Below are positions 9,389-17,355 of a stretch of 64,000 bases of DNA, in pieces (the first letter of the stretch is position 1; every line of letters begins with the position of its first letter). A program made the position numbers and the translations under genes. This stretch comes from CAJQQY01 sp045106765 (GTDB lineage: Bacteria > Bacteroidota > Bacteroidia > Chitinophagales > Saprospiraceae). Under the pieces are notes generated by a model. It made no database searches. It was not told where the DNA came from and saw only the letters and a list, made by a program, of their open reading frames with translations. The stretch spans positions 1-64,000 of the forward strand of contig JBGCFD010000052.1 in assembly GCA_045106765.1 (NCBI GenBank). The letters run 5' to 3'.

Positions 9389-9490
9389 TTATATTCCCAT
9401 AAACAAAAATTTTAGATTAGTCATAATTCCGTTCAGGAATTATGACTTTCTTTATTAGAAGCCTTTGCTTCTTTTATATTTTTTTATCAT
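9389..9490 (-). pseudogene. decayed copy of the micro-ORF
   Basis: A minus-strand frame begins MIKKYKRSKGF at 9490 and ends with TNLKFLFMGI at 9389, with three in-frame stops between. Its length (34 codons including stop) and its ends match the intact units (MIKN... and ...DMFMGL). An inverted repeat inside it (AGTCATAATTCC/GGAATTATGACT, 9420-9448) is followed by a T-rich run on the plus strand rather than the minus strand. Confidence 0.45.
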
Positions 9491-9510
9491 GAATTATGAA
9501 AAAGAAGTAG

Positions 9511-9539
9511 GTCAGAATCCTATTTGCTAGGATTCTGAC
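9511..9539 (-). terminator. unit hairpin (third unit)
   Basis: A perfect 12-bp inverted repeat GTCAGAATCCTA/TAGGATTCTGAC with a 5-base loop, followed on the minus strand by CTACTTCTTTTTC. It has the form of an intrinsic terminator with an interrupted T tract. Confidence 0.65.
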
Positions 9540-9552
9540 TAACTACAACAAA

Positions 9553-9657
9553 TTATAATCCCATGAACATATCCTTATTTAACTGCTGAGCCCTCAGCTT
9601 TGATTGCATCATTTTGCAATCTTCTCTTTTCATTCCGCCTCCTTTATTTTTTATCAT
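9553..9657 (-). CDS. array micro-ORF, unit 3
   Basis: The frame encodes 34 residues from ATG 9657 or 26 residues from ATG 9633. The inner ATG has a near-ideal Shine-Dalgarno (AAAGGAGG, 4 bases before the ATG), which would itself encode KGG if the outer start is used. The peptide is basic and Met-rich: MKREDCKMMQSKLRAQQ, then LNKDMFMGL. No signal peptide or known family is visible. The reading frame is intact in three tandem copies with substitutions but no indels. It could equally be a conserved RNA element with an incidental frame. Confidence 0.5.
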   Translation of the reverse strand: MIKNKGGGMKREDCKMMQSKLRAQQLNKDMFMGL

Positions 9658-9672
9658 GAGAAAAAGAAGTAG

Positions 9673-9701
9673 GTCAGAATCCTATTTGCTAGGACTCTGA
9701 C
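9673..9701 (-). terminator. unit hairpin (second unit)
   Basis: The same 12-bp stem as at 9511, with one pair changed to a G-U pair in the minus-strand RNA, so the stem can still form. Confidence 0.6.
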
Positions 9702-9714
9702 TAACTACAACAAA

Positions 9715-9819
9715 TTATAATCCCATGAACATATCCTTATTTAAATGCTGAGTCTTCAGCTTTGATTGCATCATTTTGCAATCTTCTCTTTTCACTCCGC
9801 CTCCTTTATTTTTTATCAT
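9715..9819 (-). CDS. array micro-ORF, unit 2
   Basis: Same frame and length as unit 3 (34 residues from ATG 9819, 26 from the inner start at 9795). The inner start is GTG, and three residues differ: LRAQQ becomes LKTQH. Substitutions without frame disruption are compatible with coding, but two of the three change the residue chemistry little and the sample is too small for a test. The Shine-Dalgarno sequence AAAGGAGG is unchanged. Confidence 0.45.
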   Translation of the reverse strand: MIKNKGGGVKREDCKMMQSKLKTQHLNKDMFMGL

Positions 9820-9834
9820 GAGAAAAAGAAGTAG

Positions 9835-9863
9835 GTCAGAATCCTATTTGCTAGGATTCTGAC
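9835..9863 (-). terminator. unit hairpin (first complete unit)
   Basis: A perfect GTCAGAATCCTA/TAGGATTCTGAC stem identical to the copy at 9511, followed by the same CTTCTTTTTC tail on the minus strand. Confidence 0.65.
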
Positions 9864-9876
9864 TAACTACAACAAA

Positions 9877-9981
9877 TTATAATCCCATGAACATATCCTT
9901 ATTTAACTGCTGAGCCCTCAGCTTTGATTGCATCATTTTGCAATCTTCTCTTTTCACTCCGCCTCCTTTATTTTTTATCAT
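9877..9981 (-). CDS. array micro-ORF, unit 1
   Basis: Same 34-residue frame (ATG 9981) as unit 3; the inner start is GTG at 9957 behind an unchanged AAAGGAGG. From the inner start the peptide is otherwise identical to unit 3. The shift of the inner start from ATG to GTG in two of three copies either means GTG is used or that the outer ATG, which lies in the T-rich tail of the preceding hairpin, is the true start. Confidence 0.45.
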   Translation of the reverse strand: MIKNKGGGVKREDCKMMQSKLRAQQLNKDMFMGL

Positions 9982-9996
9982 GAGAAAAAGAAGTAG

Positions 9997-10025
9997 GTCA
10001 GAATCCTATTTACTAGGACTCTGAC
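9997..10025 (-). terminator. unit hairpin after the first, partial unit
   Basis: The stem is as in the other units, with one G-U-type change and a loop change. It follows the partial unit, whose sequence ends TNKDMFMGL at 10039 but has an in-frame stop just upstream and no good start. Confidence 0.6.
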
Positions 10026-10038
10026 TAACTACAACAAA

Positions 10039-10140
10039 TTATAATCCCATGAACATATCCTTATTTGTCAATTTTAAAGGTTAGCTTTTTAACCTTTTCT
10101 TTCTCCTCTGAAGTAATGATTAATTACTTTCTCATTAATT
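10039..10140 (-). other. leader and partial first unit of the array
   Basis: Downstream of the predicted start of transcription the minus strand has AGAGGAG, a hairpin AAAGGTTA/TAACCTTT (about 10075-10096), then the shared tail AAATAAGGATATGTTCATGG leading to the stop at 10039. I see no convincing start codon, so this unit may be leader RNA rather than coding. Confidence 0.5.
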
Positions 10141-10146
10141 ACATTA

Positions 10147-10178
10147 CAAATATAGAGTCGCAAACACCCCTAGACAAA
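10147..10178 (-). promoter_or_regulatory. Bacteroidota-type promoter for the micro-ORF array
   Basis: Minus strand: TTTG (10178-10175), a 20-base spacer, then TATATTTG (10154-10147). This fits the Bacteroidota -33/-7 consensus TTTG-N19-21-TAnnTTTG and predicts a start near 10140, just upstream of the array. Confidence 0.7.
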
Positions 10179-10491
10179 GACAAAATACAGCTTTTGTGAA
10201 TTTTTTTTAATTAAAAAATAATTACTCACCTAACATAACCAACTGAATAACAGCAACTTACAATAATAAATTAAAAAAAAAAGTGAATTTTTGCTTTCAA
10301 TTTAATATAGATTTGTGAAGAATTTTTTCTGTTTTTTTTTCGAAAAAAATTTAAAAAGATAGTTTTTTAGGAAAAAATCATTTTGAATTACAAAAAATAG
10401 CTTCTCCTTGGCGCCTTTTTTAAGTTTTTTAATCTTATTCTATTTAATAGAAAAACAAAATCAACAAATATTGAGTTGATAAATTAATTCA
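10179..10491. other. AT-rich intergenic region, no gene seen
   Basis: About 310 bases of very AT-rich sequence with many A and T runs between the array promoter and the DUF4249 promoter. I find no coding frame, tRNA or stable hairpin in it. Confidence 0.6.
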
Positions 10492-10499
10492 TACATTTG
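10492..10499 (+). promoter_or_regulatory. -7 element TACATTTG for the DUF4249 gene
   Basis: TACATTTG matches TAnnTTTG and lies 25 bases before ATG 10524. It supports that ATG over an in-frame TTG at 10497, which would overlap the promoter. Confidence 0.6.
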
Positions 10500-10523
10500 A
10501 TTTCTAAAAATTTAATCATCCAT

Positions 10524-11357
10524 ATGGTAAAAAAGTATACGTTCCATTATTTAGCAATTTCTATATTTCTAATATTTAGTTTTTCAAATTGTGATTTGGA
10601 AAAAGAGGTAGACTTAGAATTACCAACTTATGAAAACCAATTAGTAGTCGAATGCTATTTAGAAGTGGGGCTACCATTTTCTGCAGTAATTTCTGAAAGT
10701 GTCAGTTTTTTTGCTGATCCGGGATTACCATTTATTTCTGGAGCTACTGTAACTATTACTCACCAGGGAGTAATTTATACATTAGGTGAAGGCATCTATT
10801 TTGATTCAACTGGAACTAAATTATTTAATTATGGATCTTCTTTTATTTGTCCTGCTAATTATGGGGAAGATTTTACCATTTCAGTTTCAGATGGCAATGG
10901 AAGGGTTGCATCAGCAACTACACAAATTTTAGAACCGATTTTGATCGACACTTTAGAAACAGTTTGGATGCCTGATGATACTACCAAGGCTTTAGTTTTC
11001 ACTCGATTTCAAGATCCTCCTGAAAAAGAAAATTTTTATAGAAGAATGTTTCAATCAGGTGGAATTATTGGGGAAGGAAAAGATGAACAAGATTTTACCA
11101 CAACTGACAATTTTGCAACAACTGATAATGAAATTGTCTTCGGAACTGGTTTTGATTTTATGAAAGGAGATACGGTGATTTCAACATTATTTCATATTGA
11201 TCAAGCTTTTTATGACTTTAAGGAAAGTGTGCAATCCGCAATCAATTCAAATGGAAATCCATTTGGACAACCTAGCGTAATTAAGTCTAACATCGACGGT
11301 GGGATTGGAATTTTTACTGGGCTATCTTATGATCGGAAGGTTTTAATTATTGATTGA
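10524..11357 (+). CDS. DUF4249 family lipoprotein
   Basis: With the start at ATG 10524 the protein has 277 residues. It opens with a lipoprotein signal (FLIFSFSNC, Cys 23), then ENQLVVECYLE and the beta-rich body of the DUF4249 family, ending in the family-like GGIGIFTGLSYDRK. DUF4249 proteins are Bacteroidota surface or periplasmic lipoproteins usually next to a TonB-dependent receptor. None is present here, so this copy is an orphan and its partner and function are unknown. Confidence 0.8.
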   Translation: MVKKYTFHYLAISIFLIFSFSNCDLEKEVDLELPTYENQLVVECYLEVGLPFSAVISESVSFFADPGLPFISGATVTITHQGVIYTLGEGIYFDSTGTKLFNYGSSFICPANYGEDFTISVSDGNGRVASATTQILEPILIDTLETVWMPDDTTKALVFTRFQDPPEKENFYRRMFQSGGIIGEGKDEQDFTTTDNFATTDNEIVFGTGFDFMKGDTVISTLFHIDQAFYDFKESVQSAINSNGNPFGQPSVIKSNIDGGIGIFTGLSYDRKVLIID

Positions 11358-11463
11358 TTTTTTAAGACTCTTTTCGATGGACGTTGAACGATAGACGTTT
11401 TACGGCCCACCCTATAAAACTCTATTATTTGAATAGAATCAAGTTTGAACATTCGACCTACTT

Positions 11464-11934
11464 TCAGATTTCCATTTCAAAAGCACGATCACATCTAGGC
11501 GAGTCATTACATGCTTTCACTTCTTTAAAACCCATTTTCACATACAATTCAATCGCCTTTAAAAGTACACTTGCAGTATCTAATTCTATTTTTTGATAAC
11601 CTAATTCCTTAGCTTTTTCTATTAGGAAATGTACCATCCATTTTCCTAAACCTTTTCCTCTAGCATTCGGCAAAAGATACATTTTACGGATTTCGCAGTT
11701 CGTTTCACTTAACTTATATAAACCAAAAGTACCTATGATTTCCTTCTGCTCATTTTGAATTAATCCAAAAAATCCACCTGCGAAGGATTGTTCAATTTCA
11801 TTTAGAGAGTCATCTGAATGGTGAGTATATCCTCCTAGTCCATATTCATCTAAGACCGAAAAAATAATCTTGTTAGCAATCTCTCCATGCGAATTTTTTG
11901 CTTCTAAATAGGAATAGTTATTGGGTATATTCAT
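11464..11934 (-). CDS. GNAT family N-acetyltransferase
   Basis: A 156-residue protein matching a single GNAT domain. The acetyl-CoA-binding motif A reads RKMYLLPNARGKGLGKWMV (about residues 84-102), with the RGKGLG pyrophosphate loop, and is followed by the KIELDT strand and the C-terminal YVKMGFKEV typical of the fold. The acceptor substrate is not predictable. It is divergent from the HD-domain gene, with about 110 bases between them. Confidence 0.88.
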   Translation of the reverse strand: MNIPNNYSYLEAKNSHGEIANKIIFSVLDEYGLGGYTHHSDDSLNEIEQSFAGGFFGLIQNEQKEIIGTFGLYKLSETNCEIRKMYLLPNARGKGLGKWMVHFLIEKAKELGYQKIELDTASVLLKAIELYVKMGFKEVKACNDSPRCDRAFEMEI

Positions 11935-12012
11935 TGATTATTATTTTTTAAAATAAAAGTCAAAATTACAATTTATAAATAAAATTGTAATTTTGCGTTT
12001 GCCAAAAAAGAG

Positions 12013-12020
12013 TATCTTTA
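12013..12020 (+). promoter_or_regulatory. -7 element TATCTTTA for the HD gene
   Basis: TATCTTTA differs from TAnnTTTG at one base and lies 25 bases before the ATG. A TTTG about 20 bases upstream (11997-12000 region) fits the -33 element. Confidence 0.45.
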
Positions 12021-12044
12021 GCTCGCAAAATATTAAACAAACAA

Positions 12045-12719
12045 ATGTTATCGATCAAAATAATTGAAGAAAAATTGGATGACTCCAAATTAGGATTCAT
12101 CGAGGAAGTCTGGGATATGCTTTCCTATCAACTAAGTATTCCAAAAAAAGATTCTCGCAAAATCCTTGAAGAAGTCATTGAAAAATATTCAGAGCCACAT
12201 CGATCTTACCATAATTTATCACACATCTATAGTTTATTGATGATGGCTGAAGAGTACTATGATTTTATTGAAAATCCAGTTTTGTTTGAGTTATCCATTT
12301 GGTTTCATGATTTGATTTATGATCCAAGTAGAAATGATAATGAAGAAAAAAGTGCAGAACGAGCTTTGGAATTATTATCACCTTTTTTAGCGGATTCCTT
12401 TTTGGAAAATTTAAAACAAATGATTCTTAGTACAATTAAGCATACTCCTATTTTAAAGGATCATGATAATGAACTTTTTCTAGATTTAGATATGTCCGTC
12501 TTGGCAACTGAACCAATAATTTACGATCAATATACTGCTGCAATTAGAAAAGAATTTAGTCTCTTCTCTGATGAACTTTATCAAGCAGGTAGGAAATCAG
12601 TTTTGGAAAAATTCATTGCAGGCAATCACATTTTTATGACTGATTTCTTTAAAGAAAATTTTGAGAAACAAGCAACTGAGAATATTCAAAATGAGTTGAT
12701 TAGTTTATCGGATAATTAG
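12045..12719 (+). CDS. HD-superfamily phosphohydrolase-like protein
   Basis: The 224-residue protein resembles the predicted metal-dependent HD hydrolases (COG4339 type). The metal ligands appear in SYHNLSHIYSLL (about 65-76) and the HD dyad in WFHDLIYDPSRNDNE (about 88-102). A late aspartate in LDLDMSVLA (about 150) completes the site. Most proteins of this subgroup have no assigned substrate. It stands alone with its own promoter. Confidence 0.82.
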   Translation: MLSIKIIEEKLDDSKLGFIEEVWDMLSYQLSIPKKDSRKILEEVIEKYSEPHRSYHNLSHIYSLLMMAEEYYDFIENPVLFELSIWFHDLIYDPSRNDNEEKSAERALELLSPFLADSFLENLKQMILSTIKHTPILKDHDNELFLDLDMSVLATEPIIYDQYTAAIRKEFSLFSDELYQAGRKSVLEKFIAGNHIFMTDFFKENFEKQATENIQNELISLSDN

Positions 12720-12819
12720 TCCATCAGGTAATCAAAACGAATTTTCAAATATTGGTTTCATAAGTTCCTGATTTTCTGATAAACTAATCAACCGATTCCT
12801 TGATTAACAAATCAACCAA

Positions 12820-14700
12820 TTACAATTTAGAATAGGCAGTAATAAATCCATTATAACCTGCTTTCTTTAATTTTTTCAAAACAGGTTCTACTTTTTTCTT
12901 TCTGGAAAAATATCCAATAATTACTTTAAAAATCACTTGATTATTTTTTTGAGAAATGAGTACATTAACAGAATTTCCAAATTGTTTTTCTATTCTTTCA
13001 GTTAATTCCACCACATCTTTGTAACTCTTATAATTTCCAATATTTACTCCGTAATTTTTCTTCGTTCTTGACTCCACAGAAAAATGAAAAAGTCCTGTCA
13101 TCACTTTTTCTTTCGCAGAAGTAGAAATTATTGTAGATGGATTTTTTCTACGAAGTGCTTCAGCAACTGCTTTCTCTGCATTCACTCTTCCGAAACCAAA
13201 TCTTAAAGAATAACCATCGGTGTATTCATTTTTACCACCAATTTTATCTGCAGTAGTTTCGATAATTTCTCTAACCTCATTGGCTTTTAATTTTGGATTG
13301 GCAGATAAAACTAATGCGCAAACTCCTGCTACCAGAGGGCAAGAAGCAGATGTACCTTCAAAATGTTTGTACAATCCTCCAGCTCCTCTCTCTTTTCCAT
13401 CATTCCAAAATCTAAATTTATCTGATAATCCATGTTGCACATGTTGTCCATTATCCCAACTAGCTCGAGTCGTCACCAATGCAAAATTTCCACCAGGAGC
13501 GCAAACTGAAATACCTCTTCCTCTATTGGAAACCGTTAGATGTTCATCAGCACTTGTGCTTGCCGCCACAGCAATGACATCAGGATGATTAGAGTAATGA
13601 TTAATATGTTCTGCATTTTCATTGCCTACTGAAAAAAGGATGACACACCCTTTTCCTTTGCGTCCTTTCTTTGCCGCATTGGCAATTACGGAAATATGCT
13701 CTGCTGTCAATTCGTGTTCTGGTTGGATGGATCCCCAACTACAACTAATAATATCTGCACCATTATCCATGCAATGCTTTAAAACAAATTCGAGAGAATC
13801 TGCACTATGGGTAGTACCTTCAACTGGCAAAAATTTAGCATTGGGTGCAACACCAATTATTCCAGAACCATTTGATTTTGCAATCGCCAATCCTGCACAA
13901 GCTGTTCCATGAGTATCAATTCCTTGCACAGGAAATCGTTCTGAATTATATAAGCTAAAAGGCGCAACCATTTTCCCTTGAAAATCAGGATGTGACACAT
14001 CAAAACCTAAATCGACAATTGCTAATTTCATTTTAGAAGAACCTCTATTCCCTAATAATTTCCAGGCAGCCGGAACATTCATGTCTGATCCTCGCACAAA
14101 TTTTCCTTTAGGATCTTTCGTATTTCCTCCTTTATTTTTTAAATACCATTGATCTAAAAATAGATCTTCCAGAGGTACATCTACTTCTTCATGAAAAGTC
14201 AAAGGCGAATCAAAAAATGGAACAGCATGCGAAATTTCAACAGTCTTCTTGAGTAAGTCTGCAGCCTTCATCGGGTTTGGAGAATTTTTAGAAATAGAAA
14301 TCACCCAAAGGTTTTTATCTTTCTTTTTTACCAACTTTAATTTTAAATCTTTTAGAATTTGATTCCGAGATTTAATGGTGGAACTAGGTACAAAAGTAAC
14401 CAAAATCTTACCCGTAGGAACCATCGGAACTTTACCTCCTTCCCTAAAATAGACATGTGTTCCAATGGCAACATCTTTATGCTTTCTTACTTTATCTAAG
14501 AACTCATTTAACTTTTTCATTCCTCCTCCAATACTATAAATACGAAATCCACCTAACCATCGATTAGCTATTTTTTTGGCCGACAAAAGTCTGGGAGTCT
14601 TAGCTTCGATAGATTGATTTTTGAGTTGAACGCCAATGAATTTGGCACTTTTACGAAGTTGGAAAGAACCCTTTCCAAGGTCAACATTTACTCTATTCAT
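12820..14700 (-). CDS. S8 family subtilisin-like serine protease with SPOR-like C-terminal domain
   Basis: This is a 626-residue protease with an intact triad: Asp in LAIVDLGFDVSHPDF (about 226), His in DTHGTACAGLA (about 262) and Ser in FEGTSASCPLVAGV (about 450). Residues 1-180 are an N-terminal region without a signal peptide, perhaps a propeptide or targeting domain. The last 75 residues (YGVNIGNYKSYKDVVELTE ... VIFKVIIGYFSRKKKV ... GFITAY) have the beta-alpha-beta pattern of a SPOR domain, which binds denuded peptidoglycan. That combination would put the protease at the cell wall, yet no export signal is evident. Divergent from the next gene. Confidence 0.85.
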   Translation of the reverse strand: MNRVNVDLGKGSFQLRKSAKFIGVQLKNQSIEAKTPRLLSAKKIANRWLGGFRIYSIGGGMKKLNEFLDKVRKHKDVAIGTHVYFREGGKVPMVPTGKILVTFVPSSTIKSRNQILKDLKLKLVKKKDKNLWVISISKNSPNPMKAADLLKKTVEISHAVPFFDSPLTFHEEVDVPLEDLFLDQWYLKNKGGNTKDPKGKFVRGSDMNVPAAWKLLGNRGSSKMKLAIVDLGFDVSHPDFQGKMVAPFSLYNSERFPVQGIDTHGTACAGLAIAKSNGSGIIGVAPNAKFLPVEGTTHSADSLEFVLKHCMDNGADIISCSWGSIQPEHELTAEHISVIANAAKKGRKGKGCVILFSVGNENAEHINHYSNHPDVIAVAASTSADEHLTVSNRGRGISVCAPGGNFALVTTRASWDNGQHVQHGLSDKFRFWNDGKERGAGGLYKHFEGTSASCPLVAGVCALVLSANPKLKANEVREIIETTADKIGGKNEYTDGYSLRFGFGRVNAEKAVAEALRRKNPSTIISTSAKEKVMTGLFHFSVESRTKKNYGVNIGNYKSYKDVVELTERIEKQFGNSVNVLISQKNNQVIFKVIIGYFSRKKKVEPVLKKLKKAGYNGFITAYSKL

Positions 14701-14836
14701 GTTATGGTTTTTTGTAATAAATAAAACTAGAGAGATGAAAGTTAGCTATAATTATTGGTTTTTTTTAAGTTAGATTTAACATAAATATAATATTATATCT
14801 ATTTGTCTTTTTTTATATTTACAAAAATATATTGCT

Positions 14837-15700
14837 ATGATTTCACATTCTCCTTTTTTTCAAAACTTCACTTTGTTCCTCCTCTTATTTCTATTTTTCT
14901 TTTCTTCTTGTTCACATAAATATTATGCTCCAAATGATGGGGAATTTCTGGTCTTAACTAAAAGAAATGATTTACATGTGAGTCAATCTATCAACGGAGG
15001 AAATTTGACCAGCACAAGTACACAACTTGGTTTTAGTCCTGTAAAACATTTAGGACTTACAGGCAGTTTTTTTAAAATAAAAGGAGAAAGAAATAATCCA
15101 AGTGATAATACTTTCCAAAGAAAAGGAGATGGTACAATTTGGAACACAGCAGTTGGCGGCTACTATCCTTTCCTCTTTGATGCTAACAATGATGTAACAA
15201 GCTTATTTGATGAATCGCAACAATCGGGAGTCCTTGCTGATATTTATTTCGGATATGGAAAAGGGGAAGTCAATAATTATTACGAAATTGGAGGCAGTAC
15301 TCATTTTAAATTTGACAAGAAATACGTTCAACTAGGAGCTCATCTAATTCTTGAAAAAGTAAATGTTGGCTATCAATTTAGACTGGGAAGACTCAATTAC
15401 TCTGAAGGAAAAATTCTAGGTCAAGCTACCTCACTTACGATGGAAAGTTTTAATTCCCTTAATGAAAAGAACAATTTTAAAATAATAGAACAGGCGTTTC
15501 AATTTAGCTACGGAATCAGGCATTTTCGAATCCAATTTACAAGCACGGGAGTTGTTAATAATAAGAATTTAAATAAATTAGGTATCAAAAGAACAAATAC
15601 TACAATTGGAATAATCTTAGAGATCGATGAATTTTTCAGAAAAGATAAAAGTATAATAATTGAAAAAAAACGCAGATCTTCAGATTTTAAAAAAATGTAA
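14837..15700 (+). CDS. hypothetical outer-membrane lipoprotein, beta-rich
   Basis: I recognise no family in this 287-residue protein. It has a lipoprotein signal (LFFFSSCSHKYY, Cys about 29) followed by alternating hydrophobic beta-strand segments (STQLGFSPVKHLGLTGSFF, DIYFGYGKGEVNNYYEIGG) like those of small outer-membrane barrels of 8-10 strands. The tail (about 270-287) is lysine and arginine rich. Probably surface-exposed or attached to the outer membrane. It is convergent with rnd across a strong shared terminator. Confidence 0.7.
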   Translation: MISHSPFFQNFTLFLLLFLFFFSSCSHKYYAPNDGEFLVLTKRNDLHVSQSINGGNLTSTSTQLGFSPVKHLGLTGSFFKIKGERNNPSDNTFQRKGDGTIWNTAVGGYYPFLFDANNDVTSLFDESQQSGVLADIYFGYGKGEVNNYYEIGGSTHFKFDKKYVQLGAHLILEKVNVGYQFRLGRLNYSEGKILGQATSLTMESFNSLNEKNNFKIIEQAFQFSYGIRHFRIQFTSTGVVNNKNLNKLGIKRTNTTIGIILEIDEFFRKDKSIIIEKKRRSSDFKKM

Positions 15701-15721
15701 TTGTATTGTTTTTTTTTAGAA

Positions 15722-15770
15722 AAGTAGAAGCCCATCCAAAAAATAAATTTTCAGATGGGCTTCTACTTTC
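15722..15770. terminator. bidirectional terminator between convergent genes
   Basis: AAAGTAGAAGCCCATC and GATGGGCTTCTACTTT make a 16-bp perfect stem with T-rich flanks on both strands, between the lipoprotein gene and rnd. Confidence 0.85.
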
Positions 15771-15782
15771 AAAACAATTAGA

Positions 15783-16967
15783 TTAATCCTCCATCCGAAT
15801 CACACATTTTCCATCCACCATTTCGATAATTAATTGTTTGCGTTTTCTTAACCATCCCAATAAATCTTCACCTAACAAATCTGCTCGCCATCCTTGCGCA
15901 ATTGACTCATCAAAAAAACTTGGTTCCGCTTTCATCAATTTAAAAGAAGTCCTACTTAAAACTAAAGTTGGATCAACTTGATTATTTTGACAAATATATT
16001 CCACAATAGAATACAACATTTCCAGCATAGTATTTTCCATAGGATCAGGAGATTCTTTTTGGGGCGGAATAGATTTTAATATTGCACGATCCTCCTCCGT
16101 TACTTTTCGATTAAATAATTCATTAAAAGTATCCCAATGTCTTGAAATCGTATTGGTTGGAAGTCTTCGATCTTTGAGCAAAGCATTTTTCCCAGAGTTC
16201 ATATTTTTGACAATTGGGGTAATTAACTTTTTTGGCAAAATCATTTCTCTTGAATAATTCTTTTTCTCGGCTTCATTTTTACGCCACTCATAGAGTCGAA
16301 TCATAAATATTTGATCCTGCGTTTTCAAATTTGAAATGGCATTATTTCGGAAAGCATCTCGGTGAGGATTGATATAATAATATTCCTCTGTCGCTATTTT
16401 ATCGCACTCTTCCTGTGACCACGATTCCCGATTCATCTCCTTCAATTTCGCAGTTAAAGATTTCCATAATCCACGTAAATAGATCACATCATTTAAAGCA
16501 TAACTAATTTGTTTTGAAGAAAAGGGCCGAGCCTCCCAGTCCGAGACGGTATATCCTTTAGGAACAAAAACACCCAATTCTTTTTCTACTAATTTTTGGA
16601 ATGAAGTCGGGTATTTATATCCAACAAATCCTGCGGCTAATTGAGTATCAAAAACATTGACGGGAATGATTCCAAATTGTTTATAAAAAATTCGATAGTC
16701 ATTTTCACCTGCATGTGTTAACTTTAAAATATTGGGATTAGTAAATAAATCTGAAATTCCAGGAAAGGATTTTAATTTTAAAGTATCTAATAAATAATAA
16801 CCATTTTCGGTAGCTAATTGCACTAGACAAAGCAACGTATGAAATCGTTTTTCACCAATAAATTCGGTGTCAAATCCCATCCATTCTATATTTTGGTTTT
16901 CATTCAAAAAGGCTTGCACGCCTTCCTCGGTTTCTATTAAGGTGTAATTTAAATCTTTTAGGGTCAT
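15783..16967 (-). CDS. rnd: ribonuclease D
   Basis: A 394-residue 3'-5' exoribonuclease for tRNA and small RNA maturation. The DEDD exonuclease core has D and E in WMGFDTEFIGE (about 33-37), D in VFDTQLAAGF (about 104) and the final Y/D in SYALNDVIYLRGLW (about 165-170). An HRDC domain follows at about 210-290 (RLYEWRKNEAEKKNYSREM). Length and order match ordinary RNase D. The next upstream gene is divergent, so the gene is probably monocistronic. Confidence 0.93.
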   Translation of the reverse strand: MTLKDLNYTLIETEEGVQAFLNENQNIEWMGFDTEFIGEKRFHTLLCLVQLATENGYYLLDTLKLKSFPGISDLFTNPNILKLTHAGENDYRIFYKQFGIIPVNVFDTQLAAGFVGYKYPTSFQKLVEKELGVFVPKGYTVSDWEARPFSSKQISYALNDVIYLRGLWKSLTAKLKEMNRESWSQEECDKIATEEYYYINPHRDAFRNNAISNLKTQDQIFMIRLYEWRKNEAEKKNYSREMILPKKLITPIVKNMNSGKNALLKDRRLPTNTISRHWDTFNELFNRKVTEEDRAILKSIPPQKESPDPMENTMLEMLYSIVEYICQNNQVDPTLVLSRTSFKLMKAEPSFFDESIAQGWRADLLGEDLLGWLRKRKQLIIEMVDGKCVIRMED

Positions 16968-17355
16968 TCAATTTTTTATTAAAAAAAAGTTAATTAAAAT
17001 AAGGGCTTGTATTTTTTTGTTTGGATGAAAAAATAATGTTTTTTGCAAAAAAACGTTTAGTATCTATTGTTTTGACTAATAATTTCGTCTTTTCGAAGAT
17101 CAAAAAAAAGGTAACTATTGCATCCTTTCCGATTAAATGTTTAGTTAAATTAAATTTAAAACCGTTCGTTCTTTAATCGATATGCGCAATATAGTCATCT
17201 TTGTAAAAAAGAATAGATTGATTTTCTTAATAATCATAAAATTAAACATATTAGTTACTTTTACAATACATAAAAGTAAATTTAAAACAATCCCTTAATT
17301 CAAACGTATTAAACAGTTGAACAAATAGCGTCATTATCATAAACATTGAAACACA
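16968..17355. other. intergenic region between divergent genes
   Basis: This 388-base gap between rnd and the AsmA-like gene contains no coding frame I can support. Candidate plus-strand promoter elements are CATCTTTG near 17197 and TACTTTTA near 17256, but neither is a full match. Confidence 0.4.

Larger units (their letters stand above)
9496..10063 (-). repeat. tandem array of 162-bp units with hairpin, Shine-Dalgarno sequence and micro-ORF
   Basis: The landmark AGTAGGTCAGAATCCTATTT recurs at 9506, 9668, 9830 and (one change) 9992, a period of exactly 162 bp, giving three complete units and a partial one. Each complete unit on the minus strand holds a 12-bp hairpin (GTCAGAATCCTA/TAGGATTCTGAC) with a CTTCTTTTTC tail, then ATAAAGGAGGCGG, then a short reading frame containing two small palindromes (GATTGCA..TGCAATC and GCTGAGGGCTCAGC). 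Units differ at only a few bases, so the duplication is recent. More divergent relatives extend left to 9220. Confidence 0.95.

Noticed and set aside
9496..10063. Possible CRISPR array
   Set aside because: Units are 162 bp and nearly identical along their full length, with no short repeats separated by unique spacers and no cas genes nearby.
13220..13912. Two open plus-strand frames opposite the subtilase gene
   Set aside because: They are antisense shadows of a strongly supported protease frame, have no recognisable domain and no promoter.
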